Assembly (NCBI GenBank): GCA_963921195.1
Contig: OY992540.1
Coordinates: 15,941,136-16,005,135 of the forward strand
Reading direction: 5' to 3'
Source: Pegoplata infirma
Lineage: Eukaryota > Arthropoda > Insecta > Diptera > Anthomyiidae
DNA: 64,000 bases
Shown: positions 46,858 to 56,825 of the stretch, in pieces
Layout: each line of letters starts with the position of its first letter
Position numbering within the stretch: the first letter of the stretch is position 1
Position numbers and translations under genes: made by a program
Notes under the pieces: generated by a model
What the model saw: only the letters and a program-made list of their open reading frames with translations
What the model was told of the DNA's origin: nothing
The model's database searches: none

Positions 46858-49800
46858 TTATTGGTCATGATCTTCAATGTTGTTATCAGAATCGGCATAT
46901 TTAAAAGGACGTTTGATGTTATTAGTGTGGACATTGTTCAGATTCCTTTTTATAAATTTTGGTTGTTCTTTATGTCGAACACTCCTGTAATTTTTAATGT
47001 ATCCCTTTTGTCTATGTTCTATATAGTTTTCGCGATTTTTATTTCGTTTTCCCAATGACCTACATTTCATAGCTTCTATGCGATTTTTTATCGTATTGTG
47101 ATCAACATGATGTTGTTCAACTTCGAAAGGAGTGCATTTAATTGTAGAATGGAAAGTACTGTTGTAAAATTTAATGGCTTTAGCCATTTGGGTAATTATT
47201 GGCACGTTTTCCTCCAGGTTTAAGACTCTAATTTTTTCAGAAATTGTATTGTTCAATCTTTCAATATCCGAGTTGCCCGTATGGCTATTGGGTTTTGTGG
47301 CATGAAACTCTATATTTTCTTCATTTAAGAATCTGCGAACATTTACAGTATTAAATTCGTTATCAAAAACAAACTTATCAATTTTCCCTTTTATTGCTAA
47401 AAATTCTCTTAATTTCTGAATAATAGTTTGATTATTTCTATCAGGAAGGTGAAAGTGTATCGCATACTTGGAGAATTTATCTATAAAGATTATGAACGAT
47501 TGTTTACTATTGACATAGGTATCCACATGAATTATCTTATTCGTAGAAGATGGAGTTTCAGTATGATGAAATTTGGGTTTAATCGGATTTCTGTCATATT
47601 TTGCAGATGAACAAAATTCACAATTATTTACAATCCTATGAATTGCAGTTTTTAACTCAGGATTGTAGATTTTGTACTTGATTCCTTCATAAGTAGGAAT
47701 AATTCCCGAATGACCTGTTTCGTTTTTATGATATAGGGCTATTTGTCTATTCAATTCCTCCTGATCCACTATATCTTTTGCAAAGTAAGAGCACTTTACA
47801 AACTTCAAATCGGACCTGTTTTGAAAATGTTCCTTGATTGCATTCTGGAACTTATAGTAAGTTCTTTCGTCAACCTCGGAGAAAATTGCTACACGACCCC
47901 TTATAGCGTGATCAGAAAGTATATTACCGATATTCCGGGAGTTCAAATCTGCCATATCTAAATATATTCTGGTTTTACCAGATAATTGTACCGCTCCTTC
48001 AGTCTTATTTTCTGTTATTATTATCTGTGTTTTGAATCTATTAACAACTGTGTCCAAAATAGAGAAGTCATCACCCAAATCCTCCTCCTGAGAGTGGATT
48101 GTCTCTACCACCAATGAAGAAGAGTCCTCATCATGTGACAGATCTTCCCCTGCATTAACGCTTTCAGCGTCCACAAAATTTTCCTGTTTTCCATTTACAT
48201 CGATACGGCTCAAAAAATCCGCAATATGATTTTCCTTGCCCTTAATGTATTCGATTTTAGCGTCGTAATCCATTAAATGGACCAACCAACGCTGTAATCT
48301 TGGGCTAATATCCTTTCCATTATTTTTAGCTTGTAACCACTTAAGTGGTTGGTGATCTGTATTAAGATCAAATTCAACACCATAAAGGTAGGGTCTAAAA
48401 TATTTTACACCCCAGACTATAGCCAATAGTTCCTTTTCTATAGTCGAATAATTTTTCTCATGAACGTTGAGTGTTCTTGAGGCGTAACATATGGGATGAC
48501 CATCCTGTGTCAAGACAGCACCAAGTGCAAAGTTACTGGCATCTGTTATCAGTTTAAACCTTTTATTAAAATTTGGGAATTTTAAAATAGGGGGGTTTAT
48601 CAGAATATCCTTCAACTTTTCAAAGGCCGCTATAAAATTTGGGTCATTTATGTTTACCTTTGTATTCTTCTTTAAATATTTTGTCATTGGGTATGCAATC
48701 TTTGCATAGTCCTTTATAAACTTCCTATAGAACCCAGTCATTCCTATAAATGATTTAATCTTCCTCTGTGTATTGGGAAGTTTGAGGTTTTGGATAATTT
48801 CAACCTTCTTCGGATTTGGTTTGACACCTTCAGGTGTAAGAATGTGACCTAAAAAGTCGGTTTGTCTCTGTAAAAAGTTACATTTATCAATTTGTATTTT
48901 CAATTTGGTCTCTCGAAGTCGCTTCAAGATTTTTCCCAAATTTACCAAATGTTCATCTAATGATGTGCTAAAAATTAAGATATCGTCCAGATAAACGATA
49001 CAAATCTTATTTATGTATTCCTTTAATATGGAATTCATAAGTCTCTGAAAGGTAGAGGGGGCATTTTTTAAGCCGAAGGGCATTCGAATGAATTCGTAAT
49101 GTCCAAATGGGGTTGAAAAAGCCGTTTTCTCCCTGTCCTCTTCTTTTACCAAAATTTGATGAAATCCCTTTGCGAGGTCAAGGGTTGAAAAATATTGGGC
49201 TTTTCCCAGTTTATCCAAAATCCCTTCCATATTAGGAATTGGAAATTTGTCAGTTCTAGTAAACTCATTAAGCTTCCTATAATCCACAACTAACCTCCAT
49301 TTCTTGATACCAGAATTATCTATTTTCTTTGGTACAATCCAGAGGGGACTGTTGTATGGAGAATTACTCTCCTGAATTATATTCTGTTCAAGCATTTCCC
49401 TTATCTGTCTTTGTATTTCCCTTTCGTGGACTTGTGGATACCGGTATATTTTCGAATATAACGGTCTATCGATAGATGTTGGAATTTCGTGCTGAACTTC
49501 CCTTGTAGATGTTAGTTCATCGCCGTCCCTATAAAATAAATCTTGAAATTCATTTAGAATTTTTCTCAATCTTAAATCCTCGTCGCGGTTTAAATGCTTC
49601 AAGTCAAATTTATTAATTTCATCGAATTCAGTGTCCTGAATAGTCTGGATTGTATTAATATGATAAGGGGACTCTTCTTCAAAAAGAATTTTTCTTCCAA
49701 ATATGTCCAAAAACCCATTTCCCAGATCTAGCTTTGCTTTAAGCGGAACCAAAAAGTTTTGGCCAATAATAGCATCGTAGATGCGTCCCTCGATACCAAT

Positions 49801-50348
49801 TACTTTCCAAAAAAATGTACCCAGTATATCAAATTCCTTCGGTATCGGTGTAATTAGGCCAGTTTTTGTCGTATTTGTACCATTTAAAGTACGGAATCTA
49901 AACGGTTTATTCAATACCGTTTCAAAAAATTCGCCCTCAAAAAGGTTGGGCCTTATTATACTTGTTTCCGAACCGGTATCGATTAGGCATTTAACTACTT
50001 TACTCCCTATAGTTATCGCTATTAGGGGCAATCGCGATTTTAAAGAGCCCTGAGAAAATTTACTTTCTTGTTCCGATTCGTTTTCCAAATTTCCAACGTC
50101 TATAGGAACGGTTGTGTCCTTGGACTGAAGTTTTGGAAAATATTTAGTTTGAGCACTATTTGTGGACAATTTCTTAAAATTTGTTTTGGTAGAAGTATTT
50201 TGGGTTTCAACACTTTCGTTGCGTTTCCCATTAAATTTTTTATTAGCCTGTATTTTGTTAGTATTTTTCCTGTGTCTAAAATCTATTGCTCTGGTGTCGT
50301 CTAGAAGTTTTAATTGTAAAAACTTATTGAACAATGATTCGATATTAG
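46858..50348 (-). CDS. gypsy pol: protease, reverse transcriptase, RNase H, integrase
   Basis: The frame is open for 1181 codons counted from 50403; roughly the first 19 codons lie in a MITE. Using that numbering: aspartic protease LIDTGS at 140-145; RT with TLDLAKGFHQI (407-) and the catalytic YLDD at 471-474; RNase H with TDAS at 620-623 and a Glu in IEKELLAIVW; integrase zinc region H892/H898/C928/C931 and catalytic D961, D1014, E1048. All active-site residues are present, consistent with a recently active element. Integrase lacks an obvious chromodomain. After the stop at 46858 about 1 kb of non-coding sequence leads to the LTR. Frame continuity with gag shows it was translated as part of a polyprotein. 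Confidence 0.95.
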
Positions 50349-50637
50349 GGCCTCTGTTCTGTCTTTCACAACTTTTCAATTCACATGAAAATTTCCGAAT
50401 CACATGAAATCAAGTTTAGTGTTTTGTTGATCACGTTTTCATTCGAAGTTGAAATCAAATAATTTAAATTTAAAAAATTATAAGGATAAAAGTGCATTCG
50501 TTTTACTTTCACCAAATTTTATTTATGTGAAACAAAACGAAAAAGAAATTCGGATGTGAAATGTAGAACACCAAAAAAATTCGGAAATTTTCATTTTCAC
50601 ATTTTTTATGTGAATTACTTTTTTTGGAACAGCGGCC
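50349..50637. mobile_element. 289-bp MITE at the gag-pol boundary
   Basis: The ends read GGCCTCTGTTCTG and, on the opposite strand, GGCCGCTGTTCCA, and internal inverted copies of TGAAAATTTCCGAAT follow each terminus. TAG occurs at both flanks (50346-50348, 50638-50640), a 3-bp target duplication as in PIF/Harbinger-type elements. Removing element plus one TAG leaves gag and pol in one frame, which confirms the boundaries. Class is an inference from TSD length. Confidence 0.8.
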
Positions 50638-51238
50638 TAGGTGTTTGTTCCGTTATACAAGTTCTAAATTGTCCGTCAATTTTTGAAATTAGTATTTCAG
50701 TTAGATCCCTATCAACATTTTTTGGTGAGTACAATTCGGGTTTCTGTTCGTCATGTATATATATTTCATTAATTTCAAATTTAGATTCAATAAATACATC
50801 AAAAAGTTCCCTAAGATCCTTTATTTTTATATTTCTACAATAATTAAATACCTCGGGATAATATTTTCTTGGAGCGAAGTCTTTCTTGAGTTGTTGTTTT
50901 ATCTCCGCCCAACTGCTATCATCTGGTAACATGGACACTGATTTGGCTGCCTTTTCAATCAGTTTCTCATTTATAACTATGGTTATTCCATATCTAATGA
51001 GTTCTTCATTTTGGCCGCATAGGCTCAATGCATTTTCCACCGATTTGAGAAAGGAGGAAAGGTAATGGCCTTTTCCAAAAGGTCTTAGTTGATGAAACTG
51101 GTTAAGGATCTGATGTGGGCTTAGCCCTAAAGCATATTGTTGGGTATGCTCTTGTTGAACCAGTTGCTGTAGTTGTTGTTGTTGATGATATTGATGCTGT
51201 TGTTGTTGTTGATGATATTGATGCTGTTGTTGTTGTTG
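50638..51238 (-). pseudogene. gypsy gag, C-terminal part (interrupted)
   Basis: The frame resumes after the LINE with Gln/His/Tyr-rich repeats, then a capsid-like region containing SFLKSVENALSLCGQNEE, IAVI-type helices and DDSSWAEIKQQLKKDF, resembling the gag of fly gypsy elements. I see no CCHC nucleocapsid knuckle. It runs up to the 289-bp MITE at 50637, after which the same reading phase is taken up by the pol frame. That indicates an original single gag-pol frame rather than a frameshift junction. Broken at both ends by insertions. Confidence 0.78.
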
Positions 51239-53457
51239 TAGCGTCCACTGGAGTTTCACATGTAGATACAGAAGAAATGTTAGTAGTAAATTAAATTATT
51301 TATTTATTATTATATTATTAAAAATATTTTAGGGATGGGGATGGGAAAGGGGTTGGGATAGGAGACATAAAACAGGTTACCCTTCCAGTTCGAGGAAGCG
51401 AGCTGCCTCGACTGGATTGGTCCATAATGACGTAGGTGTGAGTGTCGTGGGCCGAACCGGGCACTCGAAGAGGTGTATGGTATTGTGAGGAGTAGCGCCG
51501 CAAAGAGGGCAGGCATCAGAGATGTCAGGGTTAACTCTGGCCAGGTAACTATTTAACCCCCTAGAGTAACCTGACCTGAGTTGGGACAATGTCGTGCGGA
51601 CCTTACGTGGCAGGCTCTTTTCGGATTCGGAAAGGGGAGGGGGCCTGCCACCTAACACAACATTGTCTCGCATCCTCCCAATGGATTCCGAGACGATCTC
51701 CGTGTGTAGGCGAGCCTGCGCCTCTTTTAAGTCGCCACTCTGCACAAGACCGATGAGGTGACCCACGGCCGATTTCTCGGACCGTAAGTCAGACCTCACC
51801 TGTCTCACCTCTGGTGCCGACGTACCAACGACGCTTGCATGGTTGGGGTGCCCTGTCATATGACATCCAAGTACAAATTGACGAGTGAGAAGGGAGCAAT
51901 GGCTCCGAACGGGCAGAATTTTGGTCTCCTCATGTAGGTGGTCTTCCGATGCCATGGAATGACATCCTGTTACCACCCTGAGGGCCGTGTTCTGCACCGT
52001 TTGGAGCTTTCTCCATTGTGTGTCGCTAACGGACGGCGACCATACCGGGGAGGCATAATCGATAAGGGGACGACCTATGGCTTTATACGTAGTCAAGATC
52101 GTCTCCTTATCTTTACCCCAGGTGCTGCCCGTTAGCGCTTTCAAAATGGAGTTCCTCCCTTTCACTCGCCTGGTCACCTCTTCAGAATGCCTCGCGAACA
52201 TAAAGAGGCTATCGAAGTGAACCCCAAGAATTTTGGGGTGTTTCACTGTGGGAACTTTCTGCCCACTAATGTGGACATTGAGTTCCCTGTTAACCTCTTT
52301 AGTCCACGTGGTGAAGAGCGTGGCCGTCGACTTGGGTGTCGAGAGCTGGAGGTTCCTGTCTGCCAAAAATTTCGTCAGGGTTGGCAGATAGCTGTTAAGC
52401 TGTTCCTCCAGGGCTTCGATATCCCTGCCTGTGCACAAAATTGTGCAGTCATCGGCGTAGGATATCAATTTCAGTCCTGGAGGTGGGGTCGGGATTTTGG
52501 AGATATACGTGTTGAACAAGATGGGTGAAAGGACACCCCCCTGTGGAACACCCTGCTTATTTCTCCGCAGTCCCGACCTGGAACCTCTAAACTCTACATA
52601 TGACTGCCTCCCAGCCATGTAATTCGCCAACCACCGTTTGTGGACATTAGGGAGCGTAGAGTCATACAGGTCTTGCAGAAGCTGCGTGTGGCAGACCGTG
52701 TCGAAGGCCTTAGACAGATCGAGAGCGACCACAATGGTCCTCTCGTGCGGGCGTTTGCTGTTAAGGCCTCCGGCTATGGCTGTCGTGATCTCGCACAACG
52801 CAGTTGTTGTACTGTGACCAGAACGAAAGCCATGTTGGTGGTCCGCCATGGGGAGATTCTCCCTAAGAGTAGGGAGAAGGACAGATTCCAGGACCTTAAC
52901 CACTGGTGACAATAGGGTTATCGGCCTGTAGGAGCTCCCCAAATTATTGGGCTTCCCAGGTTTGAGAAGGGGAATAATCTTCCCGAGCTTCCACATGTCT
53001 GGAATCTCCAAGGAGTTAACACACAGGCTAAACGTTTTTGCCATGTATGTCAACCCTTTCTCCCCCACGTGTTTAAGCATGATCATAGCAAGACCATCTG
53101 GACCTATTGCCGTGGAGGCTTTCGCTTCTTTGATAGCTTTAGAGACATCCTCCGGAGTGATCTCTACATCTTCAGTGTGAGGTAGAGATCTGATCCTCCT
53201 TCGGATGACTCTCTGGTCCCTGTTGGGTCTGGCTGGATGCTCTACAAACTGTCGGTTTAAGGCAGCACAGCACTTTTGGGAGTCAAGCGGCGTGCCACTC
53301 TCGAAAGTGAGAGTGGGTCTTCCGCTTCTACGGGGATTCGAAAGGTTCTTTATCGTCGACCAAAGACGCTTAGAACCTTTATCCGACTCTTCAAGGTGCC
53401 GTAACCACAGGTCTTTGCAGTGAGCAGAGACTAGAGCCTCAATCTCGGCGCTCAGTT
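51239..53457 (-). mobile_element. 5'-truncated non-LTR retrotransposon (Jockey/LOA-like) in gypsy gag
   Basis: 2219 bp flanked by a 21-bp duplication of the gag CAG-type repeat (51218-51238 and 53458-53478). Its sequence is much more GC-rich than the surroundings. The endonuclease and ORF1 are missing: the ORF is already open at the 5' junction. The 3' end has an AT-rich UTR of ~130 bp and no long poly(A). Confidence 0.93.
51377..53455 (-). CDS. LINE ORF2 fragment: reverse transcriptase and C-terminal zinc knuckle
   Basis: The frame is open from the insertion junction (53455) to a stop at 51377, with the first Met only at 53086. Before that Met the frame already encodes the RT lead-in (KAIKEAKASTAIGPDGLAM). 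RT motifs follow: SSYRPITLLS, HQHGFRSGHSTT, ALDLSKAFDT, QGVPQGGVLSPILFN, and the catalytic YADD at about residue 210 of the Met-started frame. The C-terminus carries a C-x2-C...H...C knuckle (CPLCG...HLFEC) and ends LWTNPVEAARFLELEG, typical of the Jockey/LOA group. No stop or frameshift is visible over ~690 codons, so the copy is young, but with no endonuclease it is dead on arrival. LOA versus Jockey is not settled by eye. Confidence 0.92.
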   Translation of the reverse strand: MSAEIEALVSAHCKDLWLRHLEESDKGSKRLWSTIKNLSNPRRSGRPTLTFESGTPLDSQKCCAALNRQFVEHPARPNRDQRVIRRRIRSLPHTEDVEITPEDVSKAIKEAKASTAIGPDGLAMIMLKHVGEKGLTYMAKTFSLCVNSLEIPDMWKLGKIIPLLKPGKPNNLGSSYRPITLLSPVVKVLESVLLPTLRENLPMADHQHGFRSGHSTTTALCEITTAIAGGLNSKRPHERTIVVALDLSKAFDTVCHTQLLQDLYDSTLPNVHKRWLANYMAGRQSYVEFRGSRSGLRRNKQGVPQGGVLSPILFNTYISKIPTPPPGLKLISYADDCTILCTGRDIEALEEQLNSYLPTLTKFLADRNLQLSTPKSTATLFTTWTKEVNRELNVHISGQKVPTVKHPKILGVHFDSLFMFARHSEEVTRRVKGRNSILKALTGSTWGKDKETILTTYKAIGRPLIDYASPVWSPSVSDTQWRKLQTVQNTALRVVTGCHSMASEDHLHEETKILPVRSHCSLLTRQFVLGCHMTGHPNHASVVGTSAPEVRQVRSDLRSEKSAVGHLIGLVQSGDLKEAQARLHTEIVSESIGRMRDNVVLGGRPPPLSESEKSLPRKVRTTLSQLRSGYSRGLNSYLARVNPDISDACPLCGATPHNTIHLFECPVRPTTLTPTSLWTNPVEAARFLELEG

Positions 53458-53628
53458 TTGATGCTGTTGTTGTTGTTGTTGCTGTTGTTCTTGGGATCTT
53501 TCTAGGATTTTTTGCATTTCATTTTCAAGCAACAACTGATGTTGTTGTTGATTTTTTATTATATCTTCTTGTTTTAGGACGAGGCATTCCAGCTGCTCGA
53601 TCCTTTCTTTAACTTGTTCAGCATTCAT
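53458..53628 (-). pseudogene. gypsy gag, N-terminal part (interrupted)
   Basis: From a Met at 53628 the frame encodes a coiled-coil-like, Leu/Glu-rich N-terminus (MNAEQVKERIEQLECLVLKQ) followed by a Gln-rich stretch. It is cut at 53457, where a LINE has inserted into the CAG-type repeat; the frame stops at once (TGA at 53454-53452). An alternative earlier Met at 53676 would add a Lys-rich leader and is less likely. The remainder of gag resumes on the far side of the LINE in the same phase. Confidence 0.8.
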
Positions 53629-53786
53629 TTTTTTTTTTTTTTTTTTATGCCTTTTGCAACGTAAACCAAGTTTCAATTGTAAACTTTAAACAGGTTTTCT
53701 GTAAAATCCATCATTTTGGGATATGACACTAGTAAATGAGCGTATATATATTATTTTTTTATTGTTCTCAATATATCTTTAGATAT

Positions 53787-53806
53787 ATTGTCCCGTAACT
53801 GCGCCA
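53787..53806 (-). other. Primer-binding site of the gypsy element
   Basis: Directly after the 5' LTR the minus strand reads TGGCGCAGTTACGGGACAAT. The TGG start, overlapping the last LTR T, is complementary to a tRNA 3' CCA end. TGGCGCAGT resembles the tRNA-Ser-type PBS known from the 17.6/297 group of fly elements; the primer identity is inferred. Confidence 0.7.
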
Positions 53807-54107
53807 ATTATATGAATTAAACAACTTTGTTGTTTTCTGGGTTTTTAAAAACTAACTTTATTTAAAATTCTTAATTTTAATTCTTATAAATATCTTAAAG
53901 GTAAAGAATTGCAGCTAATCTGCAATTCAGCATAAACTTATTTCTACATTATTATATATGTATGTTAAGCATTCCCATAGTACTGATATTGTGGCTATCC
54001 ACAATAGCAAAACTATCAAGTTGCTTTGACATACAAACAAATGACAGAGTGTATGATTGTGCATATATGTACAACCATACAGTCGGTATATTTGGTTATA
54101 TGTAACT
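53806..54107 (-). repeat. 5' LTR of the gypsy element
   Basis: 302 bp, read on the minus strand from AGTTACATATAACC to ...TATAATT. It matches the left LTR base for base by eye. The right edge abuts the target duplication CGCG. Confidence 0.95.
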
Positions 54108-54111
54108 CGCG

Positions 54112-55640
54112 TGATATAACCCATTATTTCCGCCTTGTTTAGTACTCGAAGTTTAAGCGTGATAACCGAATAGGTAGAAATATCTTTCAATATATAATAA
54201 ATGGGTGTGGCAATTTACGTCCCTTTGTTCGATCGCACACTGATATGGGCCTGCATCGGTTAGTCAGTTATTAAAAATTGGCTCAGCCGTTTTTGCGTGA
54301 TTGCGGAACTGGCAAATATACACGCCTTTGTCCAATCACGCGCTAATATGGCCTATTGATCCCGCCTCGGTTAGTAAGTACTATATGTGTTGAAATGTTA
54401 TTAAAATCGGTTTAGGCGCTTAAGCGTAATGACGGAACAGACAGAAAACAACTTTCAGTGTGTTGCAAAGGGGCGTGACAACTTACGCCCGTGGTCTTAA
54501 CACGCTCTATTATGGTTTATTATTCCCGTTTCGGAAGTACTATATGAGGTGAAAAATCCATTAAAATCGGTTAAGCCGTTTAATCATGATTATGGGACTG
54601 GCAGAAATAACTTTCAATGTAATACAAAAGAGCGTGGGATTTTATTCCCCTTTGTCAAATCACACTCTTTTGTGGCCTATAGTTCCTGCCTCGGTTAGTA
54701 CTATCTGCGGTGGAAATTTCTTCAAAATCAGTTAAGCCGAATAAGCGTGATTGCGAAAAAGGCAGAACAAAGGTGCAATAAATTTAACAGGGCGTGTCAT
54801 TTTATGCCCCTTTGTCCGATCGCTCATTTTATGTTCTATAGTTCCCGCCTCGTTTAGTACTATCTGCGAAGAAAATTTCATGCTAATTGATTCAGCCGTT
54901 GATGCGTAATTGCGGAACTGACAGAAACAACATTTAGTATAGTACAAAAGAGCGATGCAACTAATGCCTCTTTGTTCAAAAGCGCTTTGTTATGACAGTC
55001 AAAAATAATTTGAAATTAATACAAAGAGCGGCATTTTAAAACGCTTTTGCCCAATAACGTGCTGATATGGCATATTGTTCCCACTTCGGTTAGTACTGTG
55101 TTGAAAATTGCAATAAAATCTGTTCAGACGTTTAAGAGTGATTACGGAACTGGCAGAAATAACTTTCAATGTAATACAAAGGGGCGTGGACTTTTACGTC
55201 CATCCGTCAAAGCGCCCTCCTATTATAACCTATAGTGTCCGCCTGGGTTAGTACTATGTATGGTGAAATTTTCATTAAAATCGGTTCAGATGTTTAAGCG
55301 TGATTACGGGACAGGTAGAAATAACTTTCAATAAAGTACAAAGGGGCGTGGCATTTCCGCCCCTTTGTGTGATCGCCGCCCTATTATGAACTATATTTCC
55401 CGCTTGGATGTATGTGGTGAAAATTTCTTTAAAATCGGTTCAGCCGTTTAAGTGTAATTGCTGAAAGAGCAGAAATAATGTTCAATATAATACAAAGGGG
55501 CGTGGCATCTTACGCCAACTTGGCCGATCGGTCTCTTTTATGGCCTATAGTTCCCGTCTCGGTTAATACTATCTGTGGTGAAGATTTCATGTAAATCGGC
55601 TCAGCCGTTTATCCTTGATTGTGGACAGACAGACAGAAAA
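54112..55640 (+). repeat. ~160-bp degenerate tandem array (about nine units)
   Basis: The unit mark GGAACTGGCAGAAATAACTT or variants recurs near 54303, 54430, 54590, 54755, 54910, 55143, 55305, 55455 and 55617. The spacing is mostly 127-165 with one gap of ~233. Units are too diverged for recent amplification. Confidence 0.8.
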
Positions 55641-56110
55641 ACCAAACGATGCCACGCCCCTTTGTAAGAATCTTATATTTACAAAAAGTGGGCGTAAAAA
55701 GAGGTGTGGCTTCCAATCAAGATGCGGGATGGCATATATTTCCTTGCAAAACGCTATATTAGTATGCCAAATTGCATGTTTATCGGTAACAAACATCCAA
55801 ATATAGTACAACAACCAAATATATTGAAAAATCTGAAATTCACAAAAAATGGGCGTAAAAGGAGGCGGGGCATCCAATCGAGATGCCATTGGTACCAGTT
55901 TTCATTCCAGAAAACGTACTATCTTCATGCCAAATTTCATTTGAATCGCTTCAGTAGTTTTTTTCTGAAAGCGACACAAACAAATAAACAAACAAACAAA
56001 CAAACTAACATGTCATTTTTATATATATATAAGGATGAGCTGAATATCAAAAAAAATTAAAGCCGATCGAACGGTTTACGATTTATCGCTATTTGAAGTT
56101 TGCAAAAGAT

Positions 56111-56370
56111 GCACAAAAAAAAAATTCCAATGATTGACTTTCATAGTATTTATGAACAAATTCATACAATTTATTAACTTTTTCATAATATTTATAAACT
56201 TTTTCATAGTATTTATGAATAAATCATAATATGTGAAATTTAAGAACTATTTAACATTTTTTATAAATACTATGAAAAAGTTTATAAGTTTTATGAAAAA
56301 GTTAATAAATTGTATGAATTTGTTCATAAATACTATGAAAATCGTTCGTTGGAAAAATTTTTTTGTGTGT
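56111..56370. mobile_element. 260-bp palindromic MITE
   Basis: Ends GCACAAAAAAAAAATTCCAA and (opposite strand) ACACACAAAAAAATTTTTCC. Arms built of CATAGTATTTATGAA and AACTTTTTCATAATATTTA in inverted order around about 56240. No ORF. Confidence 0.7.
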
Positions 56371-56825
56371 GGTGTCTTTTTCCAAAGTTCAAGAATTTTT
56401 TTTAAAAAACATCTCTAAAGTTCTTTTCGGTAGTTACAACCAAATTTTGTTATTGCAGCTGTCTTTTAATTGAAACAACTATAAAATTCGTTAGCCACAT
56501 TAAAATGTATTAGCAGCAACTGAATTTTGAGTTATTACAACTGAAAAATTCAGTTGGAAATTTATTTTTCTTTGTGCAGTGGAAAAAAATTTTAGGTTAA
56601 AATAATTAATTTTTTTTAGATTTTTTAAAAAAAAATTTTTGGACGTAGGAAAAAAAATTTGACTAATTTCAAATGGCGAAATCTCGAAAACCGCTTAAAC
56701 GATTTTAGAAATTGTTTGATATTCATATGCCAAAATTAACAAGTAGAACAGTTAAATTCGCCGGATATGCGGATATGCTACGATAAATTTCAGTGTTGTG
56801 TTCTATTACGTATGTTTTTACAAAT

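Larger units (their letters stand above)
45173..54107 (-). mobile_element. Ty3/gypsy LTR retrotransposon, young, carrying three nested insertions
   Basis: The element is flanked by a 4-bp target duplication CGCG (45169-45172 and 54108-54111). The two LTRs are each 302 bp once a MITE in one is discounted, and look identical by eye, so the insertion is recent. LTR ends are AGTTAC...AATT, the fly gypsy-type pattern. Three later insertions sit inside: a 336-bp MITE in the 3' LTR, a 289-bp MITE at the gag-pol boundary, and a 2.2-kb 5'-truncated LINE in gag. Subtracting them with one target copy each gives ~6.06 kb. Order on the minus strand: 5' LTR, PBS, gag, protease-RT-RNase H-integrase, ~1 kb non-coding, 3' LTR. 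No env ORF is seen. The LINE and MITE insertions break gag-pol, so this copy is not intact. Confidence 0.96.
43832..56036 (+). repeat. Element with ~160-bp tandem repeats, split by the gypsy insertion
   Basis: It begins CTAGCTGTTTCGCACCCGG followed by CGTTGCCCGGG, and ends after a (CAAA)n tract with ATGTCATTTTTATATATATA. The interior (45093-45172, then 54112-55640) is a degenerate array of ~150-165-bp units with GGGGCGTGGCATTTTACGCC, TATAGTTCCCGCCTCGGTTA and ATCGGTTCAGCCGTTTAAGC. The gypsy element interrupts it (continuity on both sides of CGCG). The start resembles a widespread arthropod repeat type; I cannot name the family. Confidence 0.7.

Noticed and set aside
51938..53423. Plus-strand ORFs of 60-113 residues
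   Set aside because: Antisense shadows of the GC-richer LINE reverse-transcriptase frame.
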